Assembly: GCA_022376925.1 (NCBI GenBank)
Contig: JAIOJX010000004.1
Coordinates: forward strand, 123,033,123 to 123,097,122
DNA length: 64,000 nt
Source of the DNA: Tragulus kanchil
Taxonomy: Eukaryota > Chordata > Mammalia > Artiodactyla > Tragulidae
Direction: 5' to 3'
Shown: piece by piece, positions 36,480 through 51,055 of the stretch
Position numbering within the stretch: position 1 is the first letter of the stretch
How the letters are laid out: every line of letters begins with the position of its first letter
Notes under the pieces: generated by a model
What the model saw: only the letters and a program-made list of their open reading frames with translations
Database searches by the model: none
Told to the model about the DNA's origin: nothing
Position numbers and translations under genes: made by a program

Positions 36480-36835
36480 TTGAAAAGCCAAATATGATCA
36501 TGTTACACACAAATTCCCACAGGTCTACACAGCCTGGCACGGCCTGGCCCCTGTGCATGTCTCCTGTTTCATCACTGACCCTCTGCTCCAGTTACACAGG
36601 TTTAGTTTCTTCCATTGGTCATGCTCTGTCCCATCACTCTGCACATGCCCTTCCTCCTGCTCCTTCTGCTTCACTCCTACACCTCATTCAGACTTCAGCT
36701 CAGTTACTTCCTCCTCAGGGAAGCCTTTGCCAACCCCACAAACAAGCCTCTTTCCCTGTTTTCTACTCTCTGCCATTTAGCACTAGACACTTGTTCTACC
36801 ATCAGACATAAGCTCTGTAGGGGTAGGAATGGGTT
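36480..36835 (+). repeat. L2 (LINE2) 3' region
   Basis: Consistent with LINE2: tggcacggcctggcccctgt, cttcagctcagttacttcct, then cagggaagcctttgccaacc and taagctctgtaggggtagga. A Bov-A2 interrupts it just after 36840. Confidence 0.55.
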
Positions 36836-36842
36836 TTCTTCT

Positions 36843-37245
36843 TAGTTCAGTTCCGTTGCTCAGTCATGTTCAATTCTTTGCAACCCCATGGACTGCAGCA
36901 CACCAGGCTTCCCTGTCCTTCACCGTCTCCCAGAACTTGCTCAAACTCACGTCCATTGCATTGGTACTACTATTGAACCATCTCACCTTATGTTGTCCTG
37001 TTCTCCTTCTGCCTTCTATTTTTCCCAGCATCAGGGTCTTTTCTAATGAGTCATCTCATCGCATCAGGTGGTCAAAGTATTGGAGCTTCAACCTCAGCAT
37101 CAGTCCTTTCCATGACTATTCAGGGTTTATTTCCTTTCAGATTGACTGGTTTGATCTCCTTGTAGTCCAAGGAACTCTCAAGAGCCTTCTCCAACACCAC
37201 AGTTCACAGGCACATGGTGTCTTCCTTTCTCGGGATTCCTTGTGA
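36843..37245 (-). repeat. Bov-A2 / BovB 3' end
   Basis: It starts agttcagttccgttgctcag, passes gcatcaggtggtcaaagtat and reaches ccaaggaactctcaagagcc. At about 400 bp it is longer than a plain Bov-A2, so part may be BovB 3' sequence. The duplicate is at 37990-38392. Confidence 0.75.
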
Positions 37246-37444
37246 TTTTGGACATACTTAAAAAAAAAAAAAAAACACGTCTGGAGAATAGGAGGAAACA
37301 AATCATCTTTAGGAGAGCATAGTTATGAAGACAACAAATTGAACACAACCAGCATGTGACAGGAAACCAGGTCTCTGGTTATTTGTGGTCCTAGTTAACC
37401 AGTTTTAGAGCAATTTAGCACAATGAAACATAGTCGATCCTTCT

Positions 37445-37560
37445 TGAGGAACTTTTATGTACCAGATATGGGACTGGCAGCTGCTGAGGATACAAAATGA
37501 GTAAGAGACTTTTGGCCCTTAGGAGTCCATAATCTGGAAGGGTGATGAAAAGTACACAAA
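37445..37560. repeat. L2-like fragment
   Basis: The text tatgtaccagatatgggact followed by gctgaggatacaaaatgagt has the old LINE2-type order. The duplicate is at 38592-38707. Confidence 0.4.
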
Positions 37561-37989
37561 CAGCTGCAATAGAGGCAGAATATGATTTTAACATCAAGAG
37601 CAGAAGGTGTCAAAATAGCACAGTGAAGGAGCCAAGGAGGGAAGGATGTCCTGACCCGCCAATCCCCGTGTCGATCCCAGGACAGAGGGGCCATGCAGGC
37701 CAACCTAGGCATTCGAAGAAGGGGCAAGCATGAAGAGGTCACTGTGGACGTGCATTTATTTTCTTTACTAGCCTTAGATCATTCACAGTCCAATTCTGGG
37801 GGTGAGGGCAGCTCATTAAAATATTGTATCATTTGGTAAGAAAGACAGTTGTACTGATGGCTAGTACTACTGTTAAAAATCTGTGTTGCATTAGCAGCCT
37901 TTTGAAACTTGCCACTGATACAGTATCAGTTCTATGGCATTCAAAAAACTGAGAGAAAACTCTGTAGGGGTAGGAATGGGTTTTCTTCT

Positions 37990-38392
37990 TAGTTCAGTTC
38001 CGTTGCTCAGTCATGTTCAATTCTTTGCAACCCCATGGACTGCAGCACACCAGGCTTCCCTGTCCTTCACCGTCTCCCAGAACTTGCTCAAACTCACGTC
38101 CATTGCATTGGTACTACTATTGAACCATCTCACCTTATGTTGTCCTGTTCTCCTTCTGCCTTCTATTTTTCCCAGCATCAGGGTCTTTTCTAATGAGTCA
38201 TCTCATCGCATCAGGTGGTCAAAGTATTGGAGCTTCAACCTCAGCATCAGTCCTTTCCATGACTATTCAGGGTTTATTTCCTTTCAGATTGACTGGTTTG
38301 ATCTCCTTGTAGTCCAAGGAACTCTCAAGAGCCTTCTCCAACACCACAGTTCACAGGCACATGGTGTCTTCCTTTCTCGGGATTCCTTGTGA
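37990..38392 (-). repeat. Bov-A2 / BovB 3' end, duplicate
   Basis: It matches 36843-37245 and is carried by duplication 14. Confidence 0.75.
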
Positions 38393-38812
38393 TTTTGGAC
38401 ATACTTAAAAAAAAAAAAAAAACACGTCTGGAGAATAGGAGGAAACAAATCATCTTTAGGAGAGCATAGTTATGAAGACAACAAATTGAACACAACCAGC
38501 ATGTGACAGGAAACCAGGTCTCTGGTTATTTGTGGTCCTAGTTAACCAGTTTTAGAGCAATTTAGCACAATGAAACATAGTCGATCCTTCTTGAGGAACT
38601 TTTATGTACCAGATATGGGACTGGCAGCTGCTGAGGATACAAAATGAGTAAGAGACTTTTGGCCCTTAGGAGTCCATAATCTGGAAGGGTGATGAAAAGT
38701 ACACAAACAGCTGCAATAGAGGCAGAATATGATTTTAACATCAAGAGCAGAAGGTGTCAAAATAGCACAGTGAAGGAGCCAAGGAGGGAAGGATGTCCTG
38801 ACCCGCCAATCC

Positions 38813-40925
38813 CCGTGTCGATCCCAGGACAGAGGGGCCATGCAGGCCAACCTAGGCATTCGAAGAAGGGGCAAGCATGAAGAGGTCACTGTGGACGTGC
38901 ATTTATTTTCTTTACTAGCCTTAGATCATTCACAGTCCAATTCTGGGGGTGAGGGCAGCTCATTAAAATATTGTATCATTTGGTAAGAAAGACAGTTGTA
39001 CTGATGGCTAGTACTACTGTTAAAAATCTGTGTTGCATTAGCAGCCTTTTGAAACTTGCCACTGATACAGTATCAGTTCTATGGCATTCAAAAAACTGAG
39101 AGAAAAGGTTATTCCATAGACAATTTCATAAAAACCTCTCAGCTTTTTAATTTATCTAGAGAATTCTTTAGTTTTAAATTCTGGTCACAAAGTACAACAG
39201 GAAATGTGAGGAAGGAACCTTTCAAATGTTTCAGAGGTTCTAGAGTTCTTGAATGAACAATGGTTTATTTTACTGAGTAGCACATACATGCTGAGAACTG
39301 GGCTAAGCATCGTTGGGGAGATCTTGAGGCATCGTTACCCTCACAGCTTATTATCTGTCTGCAGAGTCAGGAATTACAGATTTAATAACAATAGTACAAA
39401 AATTACATAAAAGTAGAGGAGACTTCAGGTTTAATATATGTGCCTGGTAAGTGGTGCACAATATAAGCCTGAAGGGCATTTTGAGAAGGGAGATCTCATA
39501 GCCAGCTGGCATGGAGCCACTGAGACTCAAGTTGGGGTTTGAAATAAAAAACTAATGCTTTGCCAGCCCTTATGACATCAGACATCACAAGAGGTGCTTA
39601 TCTGTATTTCCTTATTCAATCCTCACAATGACAAAGCTGTTAGTAACAAAACTGGTCATAGCAGCTTAATCAAGCTGAGGCTTATTTTTCCTTATGTGTA
39701 AGAAGTCCAGGGGTTGGGTCTTGGGCTCTGAGCAGACTGAGGAACTCAGGCCACACCAGGGACCCTCTGGAGGCACCGGGAATTGGAGCAGAGAGGAACC
39801 CAGAGGAAGAGCAAGAGGAACGGAAACAGGACCAGCTGGCTACTCCTATCAGCCTCTGAACCAGGAATTCGACGAACCGTGTCGATCCCAGGACAGAGGG
39901 CCATGCAGGCCAACCTAGGCATTCGAAGAAGGGCAAGCATGAAGAGGTCACTGTGGACGTGCATTTATTTTCTTTACTAGCCTTAGATCATTCACAGTCC
40001 AATTCTGGGGGTGAGGGCAGCTCATTAAAATATTGTATCATTTGGTAAGAAAGACAGTTGTACTGATGGCTAGTACTACTGTTAAAAATCTGTGTTGCAT
40101 TAGCAGCCTTTTGAAACTTGCCACTGATACAGTATCAGTTCTATGGCATTCAAAAAACTGAGAGAAAAGGTTATTCCATAGACAATTTCATAAAAACCTC
40201 TCAGCTTTTTAATTTATCTAGAGAATTCTTTAGTTTTAAATTCTGGTCACAAAGTACAACAGGAAATGTGAGGAAGGAACCTTTCAAATGTTTCAGAGGT
40301 TCTAGAGTTCTTGAATGAACAATGGTTTATTTTACTGAGTAGCACATACATGCTGAGAACTGGGCTAAGCATCGTTGGGGAGATCTTGAGGCATCGTTAC
40401 CCTCACAGCTTATTATCTGTCTGCAGAGTCAGGAATTACAGATTTAATAACAATAGTACAAAAATTACATAAAAGTAGAGGAGACTTCAGGTTTAATATA
40501 TGTGCCTGGTAAGTGGTGCACAATATAAGCCTGAAGGGCATTTTGAGAAGGGAGATCTCATAGCCAGCTGGCATGGAGCCACTGAGACTCAAGTTGGGGT
40601 TTGAAATAAAAAACTAATGCTTTGCCAGCCCTTATGACATCAGACATCACAAGAGGTGCTTATCTGTATTTCCTTATTCAATCCTCACAATGACAAAGCT
40701 GTTAGTAACAAAACTGGTCATAGCAGCTTAATCAAGCTGAGGCTTATTTTTCCTTATGTGTAAGAAGTCCAGGGGTTGGGTCTTGGGCTCTGAGCAGACT
40801 GAGGAACTCAGGCCACACCAGGGACCCTCTGGAGGCACCGGGAATTGGAGCAGAGAGGAACCCAGAGGAAGAGCAAGAGGAAACGGAAACAGGACCAGCT
40901 GGCTACTCCTATCAGCCTCTGAACC
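38813..40925. repeat. Direct tandem duplication 15 (38813-39876 / 39877-40925)
   Basis: The period is 1062-1064 bp. The left copy ends within the MEA1 pseudogene (ccaggaattcgacgaa), a corrupted reading of ccaaggtgccgaacaagaag in the right copy. The first 300 bases also occur at about 37666 from duplication 14, so they are present three times. Confidence 0.85.
39700..39876 (+). pseudogene. MEA1: MEA1 pseudogene, 5' fragment (artefact copy)
   Basis: It repeats the first 170 bases of the pseudogene at 40774-41509 and stops at a duplication junction. One A of gaggaaacgg is missing here (gaggaacgg), fitting an error-rich end. It is not a separate insertion. Confidence 0.7.
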
Positions 40926-41509
40926 AAGGTGCCGAACAAGAAGAGGTGGAGCTGGCCCCAGTGGGGGAGGGAGAAGAGGTCATTGCTGATATCCAGGGTC
41001 GGATCCGGCCCTGGGCCTTCATTTGCCAGACCCGCCAGGAGAAAGCGAGGATGAAGACGGGGAGGGAGCTACAGCACTGAGCACCCACAGCTCCATTCCC
41101 ATGGACCTGGAACTCGTAGGGCTGGTGCAAAGCAGCATGGCTGACACAAGCCTGCCCACGCCAGGGATTCCTGCCTGGGCTGGTGAGATATCAGGTCCCA
41201 GGGGGAAGATGTGGTACAGAAAGTCCTCCAAGCGGGCAGGCTGCCCCTGCCTGGAAGTGACCACCCTGAGGGCTGCCTTACCTCGTGGACTCCGGGCCAG
41301 AACAAGCACAGGACTGAACACATCCGGGTTGTAATATCCCTCTCCATGCTCCCCGTCTCGCCTCCCCATCAAGGCAAATCAGACTTCTTCTAGGAGACCC
41401 ACTTTATTCAGGTTTGTACGTATGGGAACATTGGTCCAAGCCCAGCCCACGTTAGCATGTATCACTCTTGTGGAGAATAAAGTCCCCTATGGACATGGTC
41501 AAAAAAAAA
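40774..41509 (+). pseudogene. MEA1: MEA1 processed pseudogene, frameshifted
   Basis: MEA1 (male-enhanced antigen 1) is a small acidic mammalian protein of poorly defined function. Translation in three shifting frames gives its order: [19 protein letters not shown], then [11 protein letters not shown] and [34 protein letters not shown] follows from about 41021, then [20 protein letters not shown] and VQKVLQA. At least three frameshifts and loss of the start codon region make it non-functional. The retrocopy signs are no introns, AATAAA at 41476-41481, an A tract at 41501-41511 and the 9-bp direct repeat AAGTCCAGG at 40765-40773 and 41510-41518. I identified it from memory of MEA1. The identity is strong from the shared motif order. 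Confidence 0.85.
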
Positions 41510-41907
41510 AAGTCCAGGAGTCGGCAGTCTGGGTTGGTGCAGGTACTCGAAAAATCAAGATTCCAACTTCTTCTAACTTCCACCTCCACCAGGCTCTGGG
41601 TGTGGCTATCCCGGAATGAAAGGGATCCCCAGCGGACTATATTTTGGCATCCCAGATTCATCAAAAAGAGGGCATTTTGAGAAGGGAGATCTCATAGCCA
41701 GCTGGCATGGAGCCACTGAGACTCAAGTTGGGGTTTGAAATAAAAAACTAATGCTTTGCCAGCCCTTATGACATCAGACATCACAAGAGGTGCTTATCTG
41801 TATTTCCTTATTCAATCCTCACAATGACAAAGCTGTTAGTAACAAAACTGGTCATAGCAGCTTAATCAAGCTGAGGCTTATTTTTCCTTATGTGTAAGAA
41901 GTCCAGG

Positions 41908-42643
41908 GGTTGGGTCTTGGGCTCTGAGCAGACTGAGGAACTCAGGCCACACCAGGGACCCTCTGGAGGCACCGGGAATTGGAGCAGAGAGGAACCCAGA
42001 GGAAGAGCAAGAGGAAACGGAAACAGGACCAGCTGGCTACTCCTATCAGCCTCTGAACCAAGGTGCCGAACAAGAAGAGGTGGAGCTGGCCCCAGTGGGG
42101 GAGGGAGAAGAGGTCATTGCTGATATCCAGGGTCGGATCCGGCCCTGGGCCTTCATTTGCCAGACCCGCCAGGAGAAAGCGAGGATGAAGACGGGGAGGG
42201 AGCTACAGCACTGAGCACCCACAGCTCCATTCCCATGGACCTGGAACTCGTAGGGCTGGTGCAAAGCAGCATGGCTGACACAAGCCTGCCCACGCCAGGG
42301 ATTCCTGCCTGGGCTGGTGAGATATCAGGTCCCAGGGGGAAGATGTGGTACAGAAAGTCCTCCAAGCGGGCAGGCTGCCCCTGCCTGGAAGTGACCACCC
42401 TGAGGGCTGCCTTACCTCGTGGACTCCGGGCCAGAACAAGCACAGGACTGAACACATCCGGGTTGTAATATCCCTCTCCATGCTCCCGCTCGCCTCCCCA
42501 TCAAGGCAAATCAGACTTCTTCTAGGAGACCCACTTTATTCAGGTTTGTACGTATGGGAACATTGGTCCAAGCCCAGCCCACGTTAGCATGTATCACTCT
42601 TGTGGAGAATAAAGTCCCCTATGGACATGGTCAAAAAAAAAAA
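41908..42643 (+). pseudogene. MEA1: MEA1 processed pseudogene, duplicate
   Basis: It has the same frameshifts, AATAAA and flanking AAGTCCAGG (41899-41907 and 42642-42650) as the copy at 40774-41509. The only difference I noted is in the 3' UTR (ctcccgctcgcc against ctccccgtctcgcc). Shared frameshifts and shared flanks show that it arose by duplication of the locus (or of the assembly) and not by a second retrotransposition. Confidence 0.85.
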
Positions 42644-42959
42644 GTCCAGGAGTCGGCAGTCTGGGTTGGTGCAGGTACTCGAAAAATCAAGATTCCAACT
42701 TCTTCTAACTTCCACCTCCACCAGGCTCTGGGTGTGGCTATCCCGGAATGAAAGGGATCCCCAGCGGACTATATTTTGGCATCCCAGCAGAAAGGAAGCA
42801 ACTCATCTCGTCTGTTAGAACAGTTATACAGATATCCCAGGGGCAGAATTGGGAGAGAGAAGGAGGCTTTTATTTGCTAATGTGAGCACAGCCTGTCTAA
42901 ACACTTCTGAGCTGAAGGAGGAGGAAGGGCCTGAGTGTGGGATCTGTAGCTAGCTTAAC

Positions 42960-43075
42960 TGAGAGTTAAGTCACACTTACTTAGGGCCATGTAGTTAACA
43001 TATGGAAAATCGAACCCAAACCCAGGCAATCTGATTCCAGAGTCTGGATTCCTTACCCTGTGCTATGATTTGAAC
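42960..43075 (-). repeat. MIR SINE
   Basis: Minus-strand MIR end: gttaagtcacacttacttag, aatcgaacccaaacccaggc and attccttaccctgtgctatg. The duplicate is at 44110-44225. Confidence 0.6.
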
Positions 43076-43608
43076 CAGCAGTAGTGGGAAAGGGATTCTA
43101 GAGGAGGATTGGGAGCAGGTGGGGCCCTGAGGCTGAAGAGGGGAACCTCACTCAGGCGTCCTGGCAGATGAGGTGGGAGAGCTGGTTTGGCTTCATTCCA
43201 TCTGTCTGGTTCAGCCTTCAGGGGGCCCGAGCCTTGTCAGTGCTGAGATGGAAATAATGATGCCATAAATAGGCAAGTGTTGGCAAGAAGTGACAACCTT
43301 GTCCAGAAGGCAAAATTCAGGTCAGTGAATGTGACCAGGGTTAGTACATTGGGAGATGCCAAATGTGAGCATAGCCAGAACCTACAGTTTGTGACATATC
43401 CAAGGCTGAAGCTGAAACACGCTGACAAGCTGCAGCCAAGGTTAGGTCCAGCATGTTCTGAAGGTTCAGATGCCTCCAGGAGGTCTTAAGATTACAGGAA
43501 CTGGAGGCCACGGTCTGGGGCTGATGGTTGGGGGTCAGAGGGTTGAAGAACTGGAAACCTGGTGTATGACATGCCTAAGGCCTGATTCATTGTAGAGCAG
43601 TATTTGTC

Positions 43609-43795
43609 CATCCGGTTGTAATATCCTCCATGCTCCCGCTCGCCTCCCCATCAAGGCAAATCAGACTTCTTCTAGGAGACCCACTTTATTCAGGTTTGTA
43701 CGTATGGGAACATTGGTCCAAGCCCAGCCCACGTTAGCATGTATCACTCTTGTGGAGAATAAAGTCCCCTATGGACATGGTCAAAAAAAAAAAGT
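43609..43795 (+). pseudogene. MEA1: MEA1 pseudogene, 3' UTR fragment (artefact copy)
   Basis: The last 180 bases of the pseudogene, with AATAAA and the A tract, are repeated by duplication 17. Confidence 0.7.
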
Positions 43796-44109
43796 CCAGG
43801 AGTCGGCAGTCTGGGTTGGTGCAGGTACTCGAAAAATCAAGATTCCAACTTCTTCTAACTTCCACCTCCACCAGGCTCTGGGTGTGGCTATCCCGGAATG
43901 AAAGGGATCCCCAGCGGACTATATTTTGGCATCCCAGCAGAAAGGAAGCAACTCATCTCGTCTGTTAGAACAGTTATACAGATATCCCAGGGGCAGAATT
44001 GGGAGAGAGAAGGAGGCTTTTATTTGCTAATGTGAGCACAGCCTGTCTAAACACTTCTGAGCTGAAGGAGGAGGAAGGGCCTGAGTGTGGGATCTGTAGC
44101 TAGCTTAAC

Positions 44110-44225
44110 TGAGAGTTAAGTCACACTTACTTAGGGCCATGTAGTTAACATATGGAAAATCGAACCCAAACCCAGGCAATCTGATTCCAGAGTCTGGATT
44201 CCTTACCCTGTGCTATGATTTGAAC
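44110..44225 (-). repeat. MIR SINE, duplicate
   Basis: It matches 42960-43075 and is carried by duplication 17. Confidence 0.6.
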
Positions 44226-44483
44226 CAGCAGTAGTGGGAAAGGGATTCTAGAGGAGGATTGGGAGCAGGTGGGGCCCTGAGGCTGAAGAGGGGAACCTCA
44301 CTCAGGCGTCCTGGCAGATGAGGTGGGAGAGCTGGTTTGGCTTCATTCCATCTGTCTGGTTCAGCCTTCAGGGGCCAGAGCCTTGTCAGTGCTGAGATGG
44401 AAATAATGATGCCATAAATAGGCAAGTGTTGGCAAGAAGTGACAACCTTGTCCAGAAGGCAAAATTCAGGTCAGTGAATGTGA

Positions 44484-46650
44484 CCAGGGTTAGTACATTG
44501 GGAGATGCCAAATGTGAGCATAGCCAGAACCTACAGTTTGTGACATATCCAAGGCTGAAGCTGAAACACGCTGACAAGCTGCAGCCAAGGTTAGGTCCAG
44601 CATGTTCTGAAGGTTCAGATGCCTCCAGGAGGTCTTAAGATTACAGGAACTGGAGGCCACGGTCTGGGGCTGATGGTTGGGGGTCAGAGGGTTGAAGAAC
44701 TGGAAACCTGGTGTATGACATGCCTAAGGCCTGATTCATTGTAGAGCAGTATTTGTCCATTCCTGCAACACTGTTGGCCCTTTACTAAGCTTTCAGCCAC
44801 TGTCGTTAACACTTGACACTTGAGAGGATGTGAGGACCTCAGAGCACCAGAGCACCGTAGAGGGAAGAACTTTCTATTAGAACTTTTATTACTTTCAAGT
44901 GTTAACTTCACCTGTGTCATGGCCCAGGGGAGCTGGAGTGGGCACACAGAGAATTCAGAAGGATGGAGCTGGGCAAAAGGGTAACCTCAGAGCTTTAGAC
45001 TATGTGCTTTCCTGTGTGCAGTTCCCAAGCGGAGCTTACACCACGAGATTTCAGGTTCACTTGGGGAGACTTTAGTTATAATATGGGGGCTTAATGATGT
45101 GGGAGGCTTTGTGAAGGAACATGCGGCCTCTTGGAGGGGTGAGCTCTTCATTCTAGACATGTCTGAGAAGAGACTAGAAGACTGTTGAGGAGAGAAGTTT
45201 CAGAATTGTTCCCTGCATGGAGTGTGAGCATGGAGTTTGAGGATTTCAAATCTGCATTTTTGTCATTGTACAGTATACTGATCTGAAATCCATCATATGT
45301 TTAGGCTCAGAGTATTTTGGGGGGGGGTGTTAGGGAGGGAGGGGGGCAGGCTGGCCACTTCTATTGGCCTTTCATTTATTTATTTTTCACCCATCATTAT
45401 TCTTTGGCCTGTGTGGGCCTCCCATTGCAGTGGCCTCTCTTGTCGCAGAGCACCGGCTCTGGGTGCATGCCCTGAGCTCTGGCTTGGTAATTTTGGTCAT
45501 TTCACATCTTCCCAAGCCAGGGATCCAACTGTCGGATGCAGAACACAGTCTGACAAGCCTTGGCAGGGCCAGGGTTAGTACATTGGGAGATGCCAAATGT
45601 GAGCATAGCCAGAACCTACAGTTTGTGACATATCCAAGGCTGAAGCTGAAACACGCTGACAAGCTGCAGCCAAGGTTAGGTCCAGCATGTTCTGAAGGTT
45701 CAGATGCCTCCAGGAGGTCTTAAGATTACAGGAACTGGAGGCCACGGTCTGGGGCTGATGGTTGGGGGTCAGAGGGTTGAAGAACTGGAAACCTGGTGTA
45801 TGACATGCCTAAGGCCTGATTCATTGTAGAGCAGTATTTGTCCATTCCTGCAACACTGTTGGCCCTTTACTAAGCTTTCAGCCACTGTCGTTAACACTTG
45901 ACACTTGAGAGGATGTGAGGACCTCAGAGCACCAGAGCACCGTAGAGGGAAGAACTTTCTATTAGAACTTTTATTACTTTCAAGTGTTAACTTCACCTGT
46001 GTCATGGCCCAGGGGAGCTGGAGTGGGCACACAGAGAATTCAGAAGGATGGAGCTGGGCAAAAGGGTAACCTCAGAGCTTTAGACTATGTGCTTTCCTGT
46101 GTGCAGTTCCCAAGCGCGGAGCTTACACCACGAGATTTCAGGTTCACTTGGGGAGACTTTAGTTATAATATGGGGGCTTAATGATGTGGGAGGCTTTGTG
46201 AAGGAACATGCGGCCTCTTGGAGGGGTGAGCTCTTCATTCTAGACATGTCTGAGAAGAGACTAGAAGACTGTTGAGGAGAGAAGTTTCAGAATTGTTCCC
46301 TGCATGGAGTGTGAGCATGGAGTTTGAGGATTTCAAATCTGCATTTTTGTCATTGTACAGTATACTGATCTGAAATCCATCATATGTTTAGGCTCAGAGT
46401 ATTTTGGGGGGGGGTGTTAGGGAGGGAGGGGGGCAGGCTGGCCACTTCTATTGGCCTTTCATTTATCTATTTTTCATCCATCTTTGTTCTTTGGCCCGTG
46501 TGGGCCTCCCATCGCAGTGGGCTCTCTTGTCGCAGAGCAGCGGCTCTGGGCGCATGCGCTCCTGAGCTCTGGCTTGGTAATTGGACACATTGGTCCAGCT
46601 GCTCTGCGGCACGTGGGATCTTCCCAAGCCAGGGATCCAACTGGTGCCCC
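44484..46650. repeat. Direct tandem duplication 18 (44484-45568 / 45569-46650)
   Basis: The period is about 1085 bp. The left copy ends in SINE g with a scrambled tail (ttttggtcatttcacatctt, ccaactgtcggatgcagaac). The right copy reads the SINE cleanly. Confidence 0.85.
45318..45568 (-). repeat. CHR-like SINE (copy g), corrupted by junction
   Basis: The 3' half matches 46403-46691. The tRNA-head half is garbled and then jumps back to upstream sequence. Confidence 0.7.
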
Positions 46651-46691
46651 TTGCACTGCAAGGAGGTGTCCTTGGACCACCAGGGAAGCCC
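46403..46691 (-). repeat. Young CHR-like SINE (copy g)
   Basis: The family order is complete. A target-site duplication AGGCTC(A/T)GAGTATT lies at 46389-46402 and 46692-46705. The G-rich start is the inverted pyrimidine run of the element's 3' end. Confidence 0.8.
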
Positions 46692-47009
46692 AGGCTCTGA
46701 GTATTGATAGTAATCTGCGAGCATTTCTGTCCTGAGTCAGGTGATTACCAAACTGTGGGAGGGATTTGTAGAGCCTTCTTCCTCCTACTACAAGGTTCTT
46801 CTTTCTCCTGAAAAACCCTACAGTTAAGGTATTGGGAAAACAATTATCAAGACTCTTCTCTATCAACCATGAGAATGGAATTCAACTTTAGGTGCTGTGC
46901 AGTTATTTAAATGCATGCCTAACTTTAAAAATGTGCATATATATGTACATATATGAGAATATATCCATCCATAAACATTTTGAGGAAAAGTAAACTCACG
47001 TTTATTGTA

Positions 47010-47225
47010 TCAGCTAAGCTCTTGAACATTGGAACAGCTGAGTTCAAATCCCAGCTTCTGTACTTTCTAGATCTGAATCCAGGGAAGGTTACTCAATATC
47101 CATTTGCTTCAGTTTTCTCATCTATAAAGCAAGGGTAATAGACTGTTAAGAGGATTAAATGAGTTATTACTAGGAAAGACTTAGGATAGTGACAGGCGTA
47201 AAATAAATGATAGCCATTTTGTTAC
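47010..47225 (+). repeat. MIR SINE
   Basis: Plus-strand MIR: gagttcaaatcccagcttct, tcagttttctcatctataaa and ttaagaggattaaatgagtt. The duplicate is at 48117-48332. Confidence 0.75.
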
Positions 47226-47397
47226 TGTAGACTTTTTAGCCATCAGCACTGTAGACTTTTTAGAAAAAAGCATATAAGCACAAAGAAATAAAACTCACCC
47301 TCGCACTGAAGGAGAACTGCGGTGAGTTCTATTTCCTGGTCATGTTTGATGCACTGGCCTTCTGTTTACTGTCACTCTGGAGTCTGGTCACATGAGT

Positions 47398-47435
47398 GTG
47401 CACACACATGCACAAGGCACACACACACACACACC
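47398..47435. repeat. (CA)n-rich microsatellite
   Basis: A CACACA run interrupted by ATGCACAAGG. The copies at about 48505-48538 and 49597-49632 differ by a few bases, which helps to tell the duplicates apart. Confidence 0.6.
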
Positions 47436-48116
47436 TTTTTATGCTTCTTGTAAAGCTTAGACTGAGCTTTAATGGTGAGATAACCGTGCACAAATACACA
47501 TTCAAAATTAAGTGGTGGAGTGAAAGATCAAAACTTGTCCTTTTGGAAAAATGACTCCAGAATAAGAATTAAAACAACTATTTTGCCATTCTTCCCTTAA
47601 TCCTCCAATCAAGGAAAGTATACGCCTACTATGACAGCAAAATTAAGTTGGTGGAGTGAAAGATCAACTCTGAGCGGGCATGCGCCCTGAGCTCTGGCTT
47701 GGTAATTGGACTGGTGCTCGCACGTGGATCTTCCCAAGCCAGGGATCCAACTGGTGCCTTGCACTGCAAGGAGGTGTCCTTGGACCACCAGGAAGCCCAG
47801 GCTCTGAGTATTGATAGTAATCTGCGAGCATTTCTGTCCTGAGTCAGGTGATTACCAAACTGTGGGAGGGATTTGTAGAGCCTTCTTCCTCCTACTACAA
47901 GGTTCTTCTTTCTCCTGAAAAACCCTACAGTTAAGGTATTGGGAAAACAATTATCAAGACTCTTCTCTATCAACCATGAGAATGGAATTCAACTTTAGGT
48001 GCTGTGCAGTTATTTAAATGCATGCCTAACTTTAAAAATGTGCATATATATGTACATATATGAGAATATATCCATCCATAAACATTTTGAGGAAAAGTAA
48101 ACTCACGTTTATTGTA

Positions 48117-48332
48117 TCAGCTAAGCTCTTGAACATTGGAACAGCTGAGTTCAAATCCCAGCTTCTGTACTTTCTAGATCTGAATCCAGGGAAGGTTACT
48201 CAATATCCATTTGCTTCAGTTTTCTCATCTATAAAGCAAGGGTAATAGACTGTTAAGAGGATTAAATGAGTTATTACTAGGAAAGACTTAGGATAGTGAC
48301 AGGCGTAAAATAAATGATAGCCATTTTGTTAC
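48117..48332 (+). repeat. MIR SINE, duplicate
   Basis: It matches 47010-47225 and is carried by duplication 19. Confidence 0.75.
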
Positions 48333-48444
48333 TGTAGACTTTTTAGCCATCAGCACTGTAGACTTTTTAGAAAAAAGCATATAAGCACAAAGAAATAAAA
48401 CTCACCCTCGCACTGAAGGAGAACTGCGGTGAGTTCTATTTCCT

Positions 48445-51055
<2,611 letters not shown>

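Larger units (their letters stand above)
34534..36690. repeat. Direct tandem duplication 13 (34534-35631 / 35632-36690)
   Basis: The period is 1098-1099 bp. The left copy leaves the shared path at 35588 (ggtcccattcttgagatttt). The right copy continues at 36687 into a coherent L2 element. Confidence 0.85.
36813..39106. repeat. Direct tandem duplication 14 (36813-37959 / 37960-39106)
   Basis: The period is 1147 bp. The copies appear identical. At the junction gagagaaaac runs back into tctgtagggg. The right copy continues gagagaaaaggttattcc. Confidence 0.85.
40536..42790. repeat. Direct tandem duplication 16 (40536-41669 / 41670-42790)
   Basis: The period is 1134 bp, and the whole MEA1 pseudogene lies inside. 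The left end reads agattcatcaaaaaga where the right copy continues agcagaaaggaagcaactca. Confidence 0.85.
42455..44760. repeat. Direct tandem duplication 17 (42455-43608 / 43609-44760)
   Basis: The period is 1150-1154 bp. It starts within the 3' UTR of the MEA1 pseudogene. The start of the right copy lacks a few bases (tccggttgtaatatcctcca). Confidence 0.85.

Noticed and set aside
36829..38392. Open frames of 138 and 152 codons on the plus strand
   Set aside because: They lie across a Bov-A2/BovB 3' end in the wrong orientation and are repeated only by the tandem duplication.
41023..41334. A 103-codon frame with an acidic centre, taken first for a real small protein
   Set aside because: It is one of three shifted frames of the MEA1 processed pseudogene, which has a poly(A) tract and target-site repeats.
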